64,000 nucleotides of DNA from Calonectria ilicicola (taxonomy: Eukaryota; Ascomycota; Sordariomycetes; Hypocreales; Nectriaceae): the NCBI GenBank assembly GCA_020809705.1, contig CP085830.1:3224001-3288000 (forward strand), in the 5' to 3' direction. Position 1 is the first letter of the stretch. Each line of letters starts with the position of its first letter. Shown here piece by piece: positions 46,653 through 59,495 of the stretch. Made by a program: the position numbers and the translations under genes. The notes under the pieces were generated by a model that did not search any database, was not told the origin of the DNA, and saw only the letters and a program-made list of their open reading frames with translations.

Positions 46653-47239
46653 GCAAAAAAGCAAGTGTTTAGGAATGGGATGAATACCCGCACGAGCAGG
46701 GAAGCACCACACTCGCGTAATAAACCGTGGTTCCACGAGGGGAGAGGCATCTGGCTGAGACCATACTTACCCACAGTGGGTGCTGATGTGCTTGTCTAAG
46801 GGGAGGGAGCATTCCGCCTCAGTGGAAAATTTCTAGTTCCCAGTTTTACCCTTGTTGAATGGCCATTAACAAGGAGATGCAAAAGTTCAGCTAAGGGGGA
46901 TTTACACATTACCTGCTGAAATATGAGGTGTCATTCAGACCATATCCATACTCGAGGATGATGCCCCATGGCCAACCAACCATGTGTCTTGTACAGGTCT
47001 TGCATCACTCGTGTGTCGCCGAGACCACAAAACATGTCTGATATATATGAGAATTCATGTGCTAAATGAAGGCCCGCATATAAAAAGGTCTTGAGGGAGA
47101 AGCCAAAAAGTTCTTTGACTGTCCCAGCACAATCCTTATTCTTACCTTACCCTCCCTCTCGTCCTGACGACAACGCAATTTAATCACAATTTATCATACC
47201 TATTATTCGACTCAATCCAGATTTTAAATTTGAATCATC
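46653..47239. promoter_or_regulatory. Promoter region of the small secreted protein gene
   Basis: No ORF supported. Has a clear TATA element and a CT-rich start region (47140-47165) ahead of the ATG at 47240. Confidence 0.5.
47078..47087 (+). promoter_or_regulatory. TATA box of the small secreted protein gene
   Basis: CATATAAAAAGG context about 155 bases upstream of the ATG at 47240, followed by a pyrimidine-rich probable transcription start region. TATA-driven promoters are typical of inducible fungal genes. Confidence 0.6.
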
Positions 47240-47476
47240 ATGAAGTTCGCATTTTCACTTCTCGCTCTCATTAGCATTGCCTATGCATCTCCAACTCGAG
47301 TAGATGATTGTGCCGCTAAGTGCAATGAGAAGTTCCACGCGTGTGGTACCAAGCCAGGAGCCAACCTCTCTAGTTGCGCATCTAATTATGCCGCCTGCCT
47401 CAATTACAACCCGTTCGAAAAACAACCTTTTGTCACGCCTACTGTCTGCTCCACGTCCGCAGCGGTCCCGACCTAA
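47240..47476 (+). CDS. Small secreted cysteine-containing protein, effector-like
   Basis: 78-residue ORF: signal peptide MKFAFSLLALISIAYA, probable cleavage near residue 16-17, then a mature peptide of about 60 residues with six cysteines (C-x3-C-x6-C-x10-C-x6-C with a final Cys near the end; an even number, consistent with three disulfides). There is one NLS glycosylation sequon. The gene has its own TATA box and good start context (atcatcATGA). The small size, signal peptide and cysteine content fit the loose class of candidate effectors or secreted antimicrobial/cell-surface peptides. No homology is claimed and no toxic activity is implied. Confidence 0.75.
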   Translation: MKFAFSLLALISIAYASPTRVDDCAAKCNEKFHACGTKPGANLSSCASNYAACLNYNPFEKQPFVTPTVCSTSAAVPT

Positions 47477-48338
47477 GACAGGGTTATCCAGACCCAGAGT
47501 AACATCAAATCAAATTCTGAAAAGTACAACAATTCTTATGAGAATTTGGATTACACGTCTTTCAACTTGTATATCATAGCACACGGGTTTTTTTTATTTT
47601 TTTTTTTTTTATACATGAATTCTATATTCCTGAGGTCGTGTGGCCGGCGGGCCATCGTTGGCTCACGATCACGACGGTGGTGAAGATTGGGGAGATTTAT
47701 ACTAGGTGACAAGAGGCATTAGAGTTTAAATGATATCGGGTGCAATGTTTTACTGTGTATTAAAGTTCTTTTTGGAATTCTTATTATCTTTTCACCTTGA
47801 GAAATAAAGAGATGCGCAACAAACTACTACCCTAAAGCATGCCACTTCAGAAAGACTCGAGCAACCCTGTGAATCGTGTTCAGTGTTGAGAGTGATTGAA
47901 ATCTTACTCCCGCCTCGGAAGCCTCGGGCGCGAGTCAAGGCGGCGAATTTGAGCGAGAAGAGTTTATATAGGGAAACAATGTAGTGATGGTCTCATATTT
48001 GGTTTAATCCCTCTTGTTCTGACTCACTAGCATGGAATAGTAGTAATCGACCACTTACTATTTAATCTGCCATGGTCCATATTTGTCCCTTACGGGAATG
48101 TCCACAAGTGCTTACGCTGTACTGTGACGTTACCAATGCGACCCACCCAATCCTTCACTTCACATGCAATAGAGACCGCATCCTCATAATATGAGAGCGG
48201 GGCAGTCATCAGCAGGGCGTAAGTGGCAGTACAAATACTCCCTTCATTCGCTGACTATACCTGCATAATATTTTTTTTTGGCATCATTGATCCATTTTTG
48301 TCAGACTGGAATTGAATTCGTCCGAACATCAATTAATC
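47477..48338. other. Intergenic region
   Basis: No supported gene. Long T-rich tracts at about 47588-47612 flank the 3' end of the small secreted protein gene. Holds the promoter of the DUF1348 gene. Confidence 0.45.
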
Positions 48339-48914
48339 ATGGCGAACCAAGAATCTAAGCCACCCTGCCCACCATTTACCTTGGAGACGGCTAAAATCAA
48401 GGTTAAAGCCGCCCAGGATGCTTGGAATACTAAGTTGGTCTCCTCTCTTAGGTGATAGACAAGAGCACGGCTCATCATTGATAATGCAGGAATCCCGAGG
48501 TGGTCCAGATGGCATATACCCCCGACTCCATTTGGCGCAATCGGGATCAGTTTCTCCAAGGACGTCCAGCCATAAAAGAATTCTTGACCGATAAGTGGGC
48601 GGCTGAAAATGGTTACCGATTGCGAAAGGAGCTATTTGCATTTACAGATAACAAGGTAAGCATACTGAGAGCAATAGTGCTGACTGGAGGGTACTAAAAC
48701 AAAGTAGATTGCGGTGCAATTTTGGTACGAATGGCATGACACTTCCGGGCAATGGTGGCGGACTTATGGGCTTGAGGATTGGACATTTGCAGAAAATGGA
48801 CTCATGAGAAAGAGACAGATGAGTGGAAACGATGTCAAAATTAGTGAGGAGGAGCGATGGTTCAAGGATGGAGTTGATGTAAATGAGGTATCCATCTCCG
48901 AAAAGCACTGGTAA
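48339..48914 (+). CDS. DUF1348 NTF2-like (SnoaL-fold) protein
   Basis: Exons 48339-48433, 48490-48655 and 48708-48914 give 155 residues, all junctions in phase. The joined protein has the DUF1348 pattern: FTLETAKIKVKAAQDAWNTKNPEVV, then YTPDSIWRNRDQFLQGR, IKEFLTDKW, IAVQFWYEWHD and WWRTYGLEDWTF. Members are about 150 residues with the NTF2/SnoaL cone fold, which holds small molecules. The bacterial and fungal members are mostly uncharacterised. It converges on the ABCC exporter, whose stop codon is only about 165 bases away, so the two may share a small-molecule context (inference). Confidence 0.85.
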
Positions 48915-49080
48915 CACGCCTTATGGTCATTGGTAATAGCACCGAGCTTGAAAGGTTCAATAGCTGCTAATGAATTGCATACTTATCTACTGAAAAAAAG
49001 TGCGTGAACTCTCTAGAATTCCAATTTAATTGCTATAAGCTGGTTGTAGTACATGAAATCGATATTAAACTTTCTGGCTG

Positions 49081-52000
49081 TTATTTTTGGTTTTTAATTT
49101 CTTCGGCACGATAGAGCTTTGAGAAAGCTCCTCCGTTTGTCAACAGTTCTTGAGGCGGACCAAATTCTACAAGGGATCCCTGATCAAGAACAGCCACTTT
49201 ATCGAAGTCGAGCAGTGTATCAATTCTGTGAGCGATCATAATGATGGTGCAGTTTGTGAACTCTGACCGGATCACCTCTTGGATCATGGCATCGGTCTTG
49301 CTGTCGACACTGTGGGTTTTTCTTAGTTTCATCAACTGCAAAGAAAAGAATTGGAGAATAGCGTACCTGCTGGTTGGCTCATCTAGTATGAGCACTGAAG
49401 TCTTCTTGAGCAAGGCACGCCCGAGGCAAAATAGTTGGCGCTGGCCATGGGATAAAAAGTTCTCGTCCATCTTTTCATCCAGAGGGAATTTATCCTCGCC
49501 AACCTTGGTTTTAATCACGGACCATATCCCGACGCGCTCCAGGGCGTTGATGATGTTCTCGTCGGATGCAGTTCCCAAGGGATCTGCATTGAACCGTATG
49601 GTATCGCTGAAGAGAAATGGCTCTTGACTAAGGCAACTCATCCTTTGGCGGATAACAAATCGAGGTACTGTCGTAATATCTTCCCCATCCAAAACGATTC
49701 GGCCTTGCACAATGTCTGACATTCTGAGAAGTGCCTGAACGAATGAACTTTTGCCGCTACCACTGCGACCACAGAGTCCTAACTTCTCACCATGTCTAAT
49801 CTTAAAGTTGATATCGCGTAGCACGGGTTCCGCGGTTTGGCTTACAAGTTAGCAATGGATTAACTGTGGGTGGCGGTGAAAACTTACTCGTACTGGACTG
49901 ATATGCCGTCGACTTCCAAGTCGCCTTTCCTGGGCCATTCCTCTGGTGGCTGTACATCTTCGGACAACAATTCACTTGGTGTATTTCGCGAAAAGTTTTC
50001 GATTCTTGCGACAGCGCCAAGAGAGGTCTCTAGGGTTGACCAAGACAAGATAATGCCCTTCATATTGGACCCCAGGCGCATCATGTTCACAAGAGCGACA
50101 CCAAGAAGTGACGGGTCTATTTTTTCTCTCAGTGTTACTGCAAAAACAACGAGAATGACAGTTAGAAGCGCCACAACAATATCCAAGACAAGAGTCAGCC
50201 ATCGCTGAATGCAATTGAGCAGGTAGGCTGGTTTTTGAGCATCATCAAGTCGAGAAAGGCTTCGATCTGTATACGGTTGGATCCAACCGAAAGCACGGAT
50301 AGTAGCAAGCCCATGAATAGATTCGAGGAAATGGGAGAATAGCGGGGCTTTGTGCTCAATTCTGCTCTTTTCGTCAGCGTCCTCTTGGATGAAACGTGGT
50401 TTGTGTACTTACTCTAGCAAGCGAAGTTGTTTTGACGTTCGTACATAAAATCGTTGGATGAGGACGAGTGTCACGACGACGAATGGTATTGAGATGGCGA
50501 ACCAGCTAACTGCCGCGACGGCAAGACCAGCAGCTCCTAGACACATTGTGATTTCTACAAAGTTAGTCCATGCATTCGTCAGTTTATCCTGATGAAGACA
50601 TACCGAATAAGAAGACAGAGAAAGATACGGGAAGGGAGATGTCAACGAGCCGCAGATCTTGACTAAATCTGCAAAATATCAGCGGTGGCCAGTTAAAGCA
50701 GTTTTCGATCGTACCGATTGACCAGAGATCCGGTATCTGTATTCGCAAGGAAATACATTGGGGCACTGGTTACTTGTTAAAAAAAAACACGTGTATAGCT
50801 GTATCTTGAATGATTATTTACCTCATAGCTGCATCCAGGATTCGCCTGTGGAGCGTTCTTCCACTGGTCGGGCCAATGACTAGAAGAGCTATCCTGTGGC
50901 ACTCGTTAGCACTATTACTGGGGCTATTGGTTAGGTATCATACGCAATTCCAATGGTTATAAGGACGCCTTCCAAAAGAGACATGATTGCATAAATTGTC
51001 GTCCAGTATCCAAGGTCGCTGTTGCTGTGCCCTTTACCATCACCCCACCATGTCAACCAAACGTCTGCGGTAGCATTGTTAGTAGTCTACCAATCGAATT
51101 CAGGAGAGAAATATTACATCTAAATGAGGCTATAAAACCTTGGGCTATGACGACAGTCACCTTGATAGCTATGTTATGTGCCCTCATAGCCTTGAAGTAG
51201 TAGAGAAAGATGCTCGAGTCACTGGGTGGAGTCTGCTCTTCTTTGTCTTTCTTAGGTCGCGTTTCAGGCCCTTTCGATGTGTCATCAGAGCTGGAATCAG
51301 ATTCAGAGTCTTTTTCTTGGTCACGTCCATCAAAATGGCTAGAAATGTCCAAACTTTGGACATAACCTCCACCAGAGCGTAGATTCGAGAATGTGCCTTG
51401 CTCAGATACCCTACCATGTTTATCAAGAACAATCACATGATCAGACTCAGGAAGCCTATGGACTATCCGCGTTTTAGCATTCTTCAGGTAACAGGATGAA
51501 ATAAGAGGGACATACCAGCATGTGTTGCGAGAATAGTCGTGGTTCCAGTTTTACGAAGCAATCCATCCTTGCCAAAAACGCGAGTGAATACGGCCTGTTC
51601 CGTTAACTTGTCTAATCCACTAAACACATCGTCAAAAATTGCAACTGGCTTTCTCGAATACAAAGCACGAGCAATCGCCTTAAACTTTGTTAGCAGTCAT
51701 CAAATCTTGGAGATATGGCTTACCTACCAATCGTTGCTTCTGCCCTCCACTTAGCTTGACACCCTTGTCACCTACAATAGCAAGGTCGCCTTCAGGTAGC
51801 CTTGAAAAATCCAATGTCAAATCACATGCCTTGATCACAGTATCGTACCACGTGCTTTCAAAGCCTCTGGACTCGGCGATGATGTTTTCCCGAATTGTCG
51901 CGTTCATTACCCAAGGCGTTTGATCGCAAAAGGCAATCTCGGGAGAGTTTAAAGCTACGACACCGCTTGACGAAACGGTTTCGCCCAAGATTGCTTTGAG

Positions 52001-54302
52001 CAAGGTTGACTTCCCGGACCCGACAGGCCCAATGATCATGGTGAGTGAGCCACTAGACTCATGCGAGAATGAGGTCGTGATTTCCTTAAGGACCTCATTT
52101 TCGTCCCAACTAAAATTGCCATCGACAATAGTGACATCTGCGCTGTTATCGAGGCTAGCGAGGTTTTGGAGCTCAATCACATTTTGGGTAGCCCCGGGCT
52201 TGTCTCGAGATTTGTGGTCGTTTGAGACGTGGTGGATTTCACGGCGATCGATTCGCTCATCTAGTAGCAAGAATTCCTGGATGCGCTTAAAGCACCCAAA
52301 TGCGGAGAATGAATGAGGGATGTTCCCAACTAGGTCCGATAAGGGGTCCATCATGACACCAAGAATAGACAAGGCAGTGATGGCTTGAGCAGCCGTGAAA
52401 GGTTCACCGCCGGTAACCTTTGCAGCAATTGCATAAGCAGCGAAGGTGATTGCCTCTGTGAGGCTGATATTACAATTTGCTGTAACCATGCTTAGCTTGG
52501 GTCTCTTGAGAGCCGTTTTTGGGGTGTGGAGGGAGAGCTTACTGATGCAATTAGCCCAAACTGATATCCAGCGGAAATGGATACCGACGGCAAGCTCATG
52601 GTCTCGCTTTTGAACAATGAGGTCTCGAAATCGTTCTGTAAGGCCAAGCATTTTTACTGCTTTCATGGAACCCAGAACCTCTGATGTGAAATTGATGCGA
52701 CCCTGTGTTGCCTTCTGGTACACTGTTTGGCGGGGAACCATCATCCTGCCAACAAGACTCGAGAGGGAGATTGAGACTTCAAGGTTAGTGCATTAATATC
52801 ACCAAAGAAACAGTATAAATCCACTACTTACTCAAAGCTGTGATAATAGGGGCCACGCAAACCGCTCCGAGCTGGTCTGCCAACAGGTACATGGAAATTC
52901 CTACAGTCAGAGCATTTGCCCAAGATTCGACAAACATGATGTGAATCTTCTCCGTGAGCATCTCGACATCATTTCCCATCAATGCTAAGGCAGCCGACTC
53001 GTTCAGATCTGCTATGGGCAGCCTCATCATTTTGCTGTATATCAATGTGATAAGACCGCCACGCACCATGGCGCCAGCGCGGAATGCCAGATGTTCATAC
53101 CAAGCTGTGATGAGCTGTCCATTTGTTAGATTATTGCTTTGATAAACACATATATCACTTACAGCAGACCCAATAAACACAAATGCAAAAGCTCCAATTA
53201 AGCCATAGCCGAGATTCATCGTGGCATTCATTGCCGGAGAAGAGAGAAATCGTAGTGCGTTGGAAACAAGGAACGGCTGGGAAATTCTCAACGCAACTAT
53301 TGCAAGACGTGGTGGTACAATACCGAGAATCTCCCATTTCAGAATCCGAATTGTGGTGATAAAAACGGATGGCTTCTTGCTTTTCGTCGCTTAATCATTC
53401 ACATTAGTCCAGATTGGGCACATATAGGCCATCAGTCTTACATTTTCTCCACGCTTTGTCAAACCTAACAGACAGCTTTTCGGAAGAAAGCTTTTCATAG
53501 ATGGTCGGCAAGTCATTGTTTGTCAAGGCTGTCGCCCAACCCGAGATGAGGAGCGAATTCAACCACACGAAGAACCCACGGCTAAATGGACCGCTTGTGC
53601 TTTCCTTGGAACGGGCCTGGGGAGAGTTTACAAGAATTTTGCGCTTCTCAATCGTCTCCAATACAAGGAGAGCAAGTTTGAAGGCGGTTGAAACTGACAG
53701 CAGGGCCGCATATGCAATGCGAACTGAAATTAACCACTCCGTCCTCAAACGAGCGGCATCAAAGAGGAGCGAGGCAAAAAGGTACGCTGTGAGGAGAAAC
53801 GAAGGTCGAATGGACTTCACATGCTCTAAATGGGCCAAAATTACAATACAAAACGCGGCTAGAAGCTTTAATACCGCCGCAGCCAGCGAGAAGCGGGTGT
53901 TTAGCCTTTTGCTCGATGCTACAAAAGCAAGAAGAACAATTTGCAAAACTGCGTAAATGGCAGATACAACCTGCTATTCTATCAGTAGTGTGCTTAAAAA
54001 CTTTAGGCAGTCGTGTTTATTACAAGTTTTGTGGTGTAAGCTGCCCGCTTTTTCGCCTTGTCTGGTGTCTTTAGAAGATAATATGACCTCGGCAAAGCGA
54101 GGAGGAGAAATATGGCCGAGGGCGTCATGCTAAGGATGCTCTCATGGAAAGTAACTGGCGGTGACATCAGCATGTAATCTGTAAGCAAAATATTAACCAT
54201 AACCTGCTTACGCGTAAAATCGAACCCCCCGCGACAGCCTTCGGACCAAACACTGGGACCAAGGAGGCCATCACGGCACTGGGTTGAGTTGTAGCCCTCC
54301 AT
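49081..54302 (-). CDS. ABCC (MRP-type) full-length ABC transporter, many introns
   Basis: The first ATG is at 54302; the frame further upstream has only a TTG. Resolved exons: 54302-54024, 53970-53442, 53389-53163, 53114-52832, 52776-52543, 52479-51728, 51678-51516, then from 51462; several more short exons run to the TAA at 49081-49083. TMD0 comes first (GCRGGFDFT, then membrane helices), then TMD1, NBD1, TMD2, NBD2. NBD1: GPVGSGKST, LSGGQKQRL, IFDDVFSGLD (Asp for the catalytic Glu, usual for ABCC). NBD2: GRSGSGKSS, LSHGQRQL, LILDEPTSSVD. The linker is acidic and Ser-rich. By family, it exports organic anions, conjugates, toxins or metabolites from the plasma membrane or into vacuoles. Fungal members of this shape often sit in or near metabolite clusters. 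No biosynthetic enzyme is adjacent. Confidence 0.93.
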
Positions 54303-55107
54303 GGCGCGGGCTTCAATGGCACAGATCCAGCCCGGCTTTTCGATGTAAGTGCAACGAAAAGAAGAAAAAGAATTCCGAGATTGATGCAAAATATCTATTG
54401 GAATTCAGAACTTTTTAAAAGATTCAGGCCCTTTGCCATCTCAAATGCTGGGGTGGCGGGGTGAACCCTGCGGGTGCAGTCCTCGGTTGTGTGGAATAGA
54501 TGCCATTGGAGCGATAACAATACGGGCTACCGCTGGATGGGATATTGCTGACAGGTCTGACAGGCAACAGCCGAAAGAAGCAACATGCGACTCGACTGCT
54601 CGACTGTTTATCCCCATTTGTACTGACTCAGTTTGAATTGTTACGCCACTCGGCAATCGTGGCGATCACCGCTTCGAGAAGATATTGATTGTCGGATCAT
54701 TAAGGCTGAATGACTCAACGTATCCCAGCGCTTCCATTTCGATTGACAGATGACGCATCGCGTTTCATTTCTTCGGCCATTTCCAAATGTCAACTACCGT
54801 GCAGGTTGGTTACGCTGGTCTGGCCTGGCGCCGTCCCAAGTCGAAACAAAAGTTCCTGGCGAGCCAGATCCGGAAGGTGGGCGATTAGGCGATATGAAAA
54901 CCAGCCTGCGAGCCTCCAAGCGTCTGAGACCACACATTGGTCTATAAACGGGTCTATTGGGGTATCTATGTGCATCTTTATATGACCTATCCATTCTTCG
55001 CCGTCCCATTCTAATAAGTAAAGTGTCCCAATTGTAAAATTCGCCAGTGCCGAGATATCTAGCATTGCCCGATATCTCACTTCTCCTCTCCTCTCTATCG
55101 TTGAATC
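54303..55107. other. Spacer between two same-strand transporter genes
   Basis: 805 bases between the MFS stop and the ABCC start. Contains short ORFs only; presumably the ABCC promoter. Confidence 0.5.
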
Positions 55108-56853
55108 CTATTCTAACCGTAGAGGATCGTCAGGTAAGTATTCGTCATGTTCATCACCATCACTGTCAATAGGTTCTTCTCTAGACTGCCTTTTGGGTGG
55201 TTCGACAAATATCAGTGCGATCGCGGCCAGTGAAATGAGGAAGCCGATGTAGAACCACGGCAAACCGATCCACAGCCCCCTTCGCTTCAGACCGAGAGAA
55301 AAGAACCACGCAACTACTGGACCTCCGATAAAAGAGCCCATTACTTCAACCATCCCGACCAAGGCAAATAGGCGTGATGTGTACTCGGGTGCAACGTAGT
55401 GAGTAAGGGTCGCTCGTGCCAGAGGACTATCGGCGGATCCGAAGGTGGAGATGAACAGCCCAAATATGAACAGCACAATATTGTGGCTGAAACCTTGGAT
55501 CAGAGAGGCAATGATCAGGATACATAACGAAATTCGTAGCAGCAGCAAGTCTTTCTTAAAAGGTGACAGGCGGAATCGTTGCGACATGAGTAAATCGCCA
55601 AGCTTAGGCAAGCCGGCCAGAATGCATAGATGGAAAATGCCTAGGGGAGATAGCAAGATGCTCACTTCGGCCAATTTCCATCCAAAATATTTGCTGAGAT
55701 ACTGTGACATGGTGGTTGAATACGCAGAGTACTGTGCATTCTGAACAAAAAAGTTGACTAGGATGAGTGGAACGCTCTTATCCTTCAGAAATTTCAGCGA
55801 GTACACAAGCTCATTTGCACCATGGATCATATGTTGTTTAAAGGTCCTTGAAGCAGGCTCTTGGGCTTCATTGTGTTGATCCTTGATAGTGATGGTGAGA
55901 GTTTCCGGGAGGAAAAACAAGATGGTCAGAACGAAGGGCACAAATGCCACAACGCAGTAAATGGGCACCCATGGGCCAAACTTTTGCATTAGAAGGCCAG
56001 AACATACTGGTCCGAGTACGCCACCAGCAGTAGCGCCAAATGTTAGATAGAGGAAGTGGGTGGCTCTGGAGCTTGTGTCAGCACTTAATTGGTTGCAGCG
56101 TAGTGCAGGAAATGGACATACTTTTGTTCCTCAGAACTGACGTCGGATGCCATGGAATACAGAGTAGAGAAAAGAACAGGGACACCGCCTCCAAAAATCT
56201 GAAAAAACGTGCCCAGTAATAGATAGTAAGGTTTCTCGCGAATCAGCTTTGAAAAATCTCTGAGAAAGAAAGGTCCCAGGGCAATTGAAAATGCCACACC
56301 TCCGTAGGCAAGGAGGACAGTGGGCTTGCGACCAATCTTGTCGGAGAGCATTCCATACGGGAATGCAACCACAAGGCCTGCCAATGCATTAGCACTATAT
56401 TCGCCACGTCCAAATTGGTGGGTGGGTTCTAGTGGGGAAAATACCTATGACAGATGAAGCAAGACCAAGCCAACCAAAAAGATAGCCCATGCGTGATTGA
56501 ATCTCATCTTTTTTGCATTTCATTTCCTCGATGATATCGAGAGAATCATCCTTGTAGTAGGCATGGCAGAGAGCATCCTCAACAAGACGAGCATAGGGTA
56601 CCATAAGGAGCATGCCGCTGAAGATGATGAGAAATTTGGCAATGGCGATTAGGATCACGATGCGTCGAGGCGAATTGACACCCCATCTCGGGAATGTGAA
56701 AGCTGCTGCCGTGGGGGAAGGCGCACTGTCGACGCTGTGGCGAGGCGGATCATCGAGCCGCCCGCGGGAGTCTAGGAAGGGCTCATCCTCTCGGTGGGAG
56801 CTCTCCAGCTCGAGGTCATTGAGATCGAGCGCGGGTGGAGACGAGGGTATCAT
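55108..56853 (-). CDS. Major facilitator superfamily transporter, three exons
   Basis: Exons 56853-56445, 56377-56122 and 56065-55108 total 1623 nt, 540 residues. The first ATG is at 56853; an upstream GTG is not a likely start. The cytosolic N-terminus is acidic, Ser/Pro-rich. The first membrane segment (IVILIAIAKFLIIFSGMLL) is followed by a loop with two cysteines (ALCHAYY, MKCKKDE). Motif A is clear, GMLSDKIGRKP, and about 12 membrane helices can be followed (e.g. LLLGTFFQIFGGGVPVLFS and IVLFIFGLFISTFGS). A long cytosolic loop precedes helix 7 and the tail is acidic. The type resembles fungal multidrug/metabolite MFS exporters with a GILYL-like first half. Same strand as the ABCC gene. The substrate is unknown. 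Confidence 0.9.
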
Positions 56854-58532
56854 GGTGAAGATTGGCACGCTAGAACTGAAAAAAAGAAAGGAAAACGTCA
56901 GAGAGAGGAAGAGGACATGGAAACTGGGCGGCGTGAAAGATGGAAAGAAGAGAAACGGGCCAAAAATTTGATGTCAAGGAAAGGAAAGGAAAGACAGAAT
57001 TGAGGCTGATGAGAACGCCGAGTCTGAATCAGTTGGGCTACTACCGCTTAACTAAGCTCGCTTTGCTCGTGTTTGAACACGTTCTCGGCTGGCGCTGTAT
57101 TAGCGCGGCCGGAGCTGGCCCGTCTGACAGCGCTGACCCCTGAGGGGAAGCAAGGCTACTCATGCTAAAAATGCCCCGGAATAGCAGCCCTGTGAGAGGA
57201 GCAATAATTCTGCAGCCTAGGATGAAGCCCCCTCAAAGCCCCTCATGATGATGCACAACCCCTACACTCCCGTCCCCTGACTAAAAAGTTGCAGCGCTGA
57301 TAGGGCCTTCTCACACCCCAGGCCTCTCCCCACGAGGTTACATCTAGCAGGTCAAGGATCTCAGCCACATGGAAAGACGTAACTTTACAGCGCTTGTGCA
57401 CGTAAACCTGGTGCATTGGAACCAGCGAAACCCCTTCTGTCTTGGATCGCCGGCGAGATGGCGATCTCATACACACAATACATCCCCTGAAAGATTGTGC
57501 CCCAGTGACATTTTCCAACTAGGCACCACAGAACTCAACTACTCAAAATATCAAGTAAACACCTAAAAATAAACAAACAGTGCGAATGAGAATAAAATCA
57601 CACATCTGATTTGTTTAATTATTTCTTATTTGTATTTTTCTTTCCCACTAGAGAGTCAAGAAATAGGAAGGAAAATTAGAGAGCGGACAATCTTTTCAAG
57701 GGTTGTTTTGTATGTACACATGCATGTCCGATACAGTGGGGAGCGCTGTAAATCGGCTTCTGCATCCCCTACCCGGCATACCCCTAACCATGAAACATCC
57801 CTCCCGTTCCACTTGAATTTCACCATTTGCCTTCTGACTTTTTTTTTTCTTCCTTTGAGAAGCCGCCACTGTTTTTAGCTTTGATTTTAACTAACTGACG
57901 GCTTGTTGCTCATACCAAGGCTACCCCTCACTTCGCATTTTGCTCATGCCCACCCTGTAACAAGCTATTGGTAGACATTAGATCCCATTTTTATGCCGTC
58001 CTAAATGATGCATGCAGGAGAATGATGGGGTTTTCTCACATACAACTGAATCCACTTACCGTCGATCTTCACGGGTCAGCCGGTTCAGTTGCCGAATTGC
58101 CGTTCTGATCCTAGACATGGTCCAGACTTTATTTCGTGACGGACAAAAGGCAAAAAAAGAGACGTGAAAGAAAGCACAAACCCTCATACAAATTAGACCA
58201 ACCCCAAAAAAAAAATGCAGACGAATACAACAAGGCTTTCAAAGCTGAAAAAGACATGGGGTTTCGTAGATGTGCATTCGATGCGACAGTAAATCGCTTC
58301 TCAGAAATGCACGCAAAATGCAAGCTCTCGTCATAACTAATTGGAGGCATTCTCGCGCCACACACCACCCGTAGTCCCTCATATTTACATCATCCAGTCA
58401 CCTCCACCCTTTCAAACCCCACCAATGAGCCGGCCAACTATCCCCTCAACTTAAATAGCCCAGCGACACCCATCATTTTCGCTCAGTTGACAATCCATCC
58501 TTCGAAAAAGCCACAAGCTACCTCGGCCCGTC
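56854..58532. other. Intergenic region between divergent MFS and PBP-fold genes
   Basis: 1.7 kb with only motif-free short ORFs. A/T homopolymer tracts occur near 57839-57850 and 58206-58217. A CTTAAATAGCC element near 58449, about 80 bases before the next ATG, may be its core promoter. Confidence 0.45.
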
Positions 58533-59495
58533 ATGTCCAGCACTCCCCTGCGCGTCGGCTACGTGCCAGAGCACTTCTCAGCGCCTCTGTTGATCCTCGT
58601 CAAGGAGAAAAACTATGGCGCAGAGCTGGTTCCTTTCCCCTCCGGCACCGGCCACATGGTCACGGCCATCCGTGCCGGAGAGATTGATGTCGCCATTGGT
58701 TTGACCGAGGGTTGGATTGCCGGACTTGGAAAGGAGGGCGTTGAAGGAGATGGTGGATATCGTATTGTTGGCAGCTATGTCAACTCCCCACTTCGTGAGA
58801 CAAGCCTTTTTTCCTGCAACGCAGTTCCTCAATTTAGCTAACTATGCAACTCTCCTCTAGGCTGGGCTATCTCAACCGGTGCCAACCGCGATGAGATCAT
58901 GAAGGCTGAGAACCTCAAGGACCGCAAGGTTGGAGTGTCCCGCTTCGGCTCTGGCAGCCACATCATGTCCTACGTCCTGGCAAAACAGAACGGGTATCTC
59001 AACCCCGAGAATCCCAAGCCTTATTCCGACATTGTCGTGCTCAACAACTTCTTGAACCTGCGCAACGCCGTCAACTCCGGCGAGGCCGACTTCTTTATGT
59101 GGGAGTATTTTACCTCTAAAAAGTTCTACGATTCCAAGGAGATTGCCTATGCTGGCGAGATCCCCACCCCTTGGCCTAGCTGGTTGATCGTCGCCTCTAC
59201 CAAGACGGCGCAGGGTGGAAAGGACCCGCGAGTTGCTGACCTGCTCCGAGAACTACAGTCGAGCGTTACGGCCTTCTGCCAGAACCGCGAAGTGGCTGTT
59301 GACTTCATCACCAAGAACCTAGAATACAGCAAGGAAGATGCTGATGAGTGGTTTGGGGAGGTTGAGTTCGCGCCTGTTCTTAACACCGTCTCAGTGGAGA
59401 CTGTCCAGAAGGTCGTAGATATTCTTGTGCAAGCTGGAATCATGGTTGAAGGCAAGGGAATGAAGCCGGAGGAAATGATCTTCCTGACTTCGTGA
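58533..59495 (+). CDS. Ca3427-like type 2 periplasmic-binding-fold protein
   Basis: Exons 58533-58794 and 58861-59495 (66-nt intron, GTGAGA...CTCTAG) give 298 residues; the junction reads YVNSPLRWAISTGANR. The pattern is that of the PBP2 Ca3427-like family: VGYVPEHFSAPLL at the start, GTGHMVTAIRAGEIDVAIGLTEGW, VGVSRFGSGSHIMSYVLA, LNNFLNLRNAV..GEADFFMWEYF, and PTPWPSWLIVAS. There is no signal peptide or membrane segment, so it is probably cytosolic. Fungal members are thought to bind a small ligand, with a structural kinship to NMT1/THI5-like proteins; the ligand is unknown. An orphan binding fold without its transporter is normal for this family. Confidence 0.88.
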
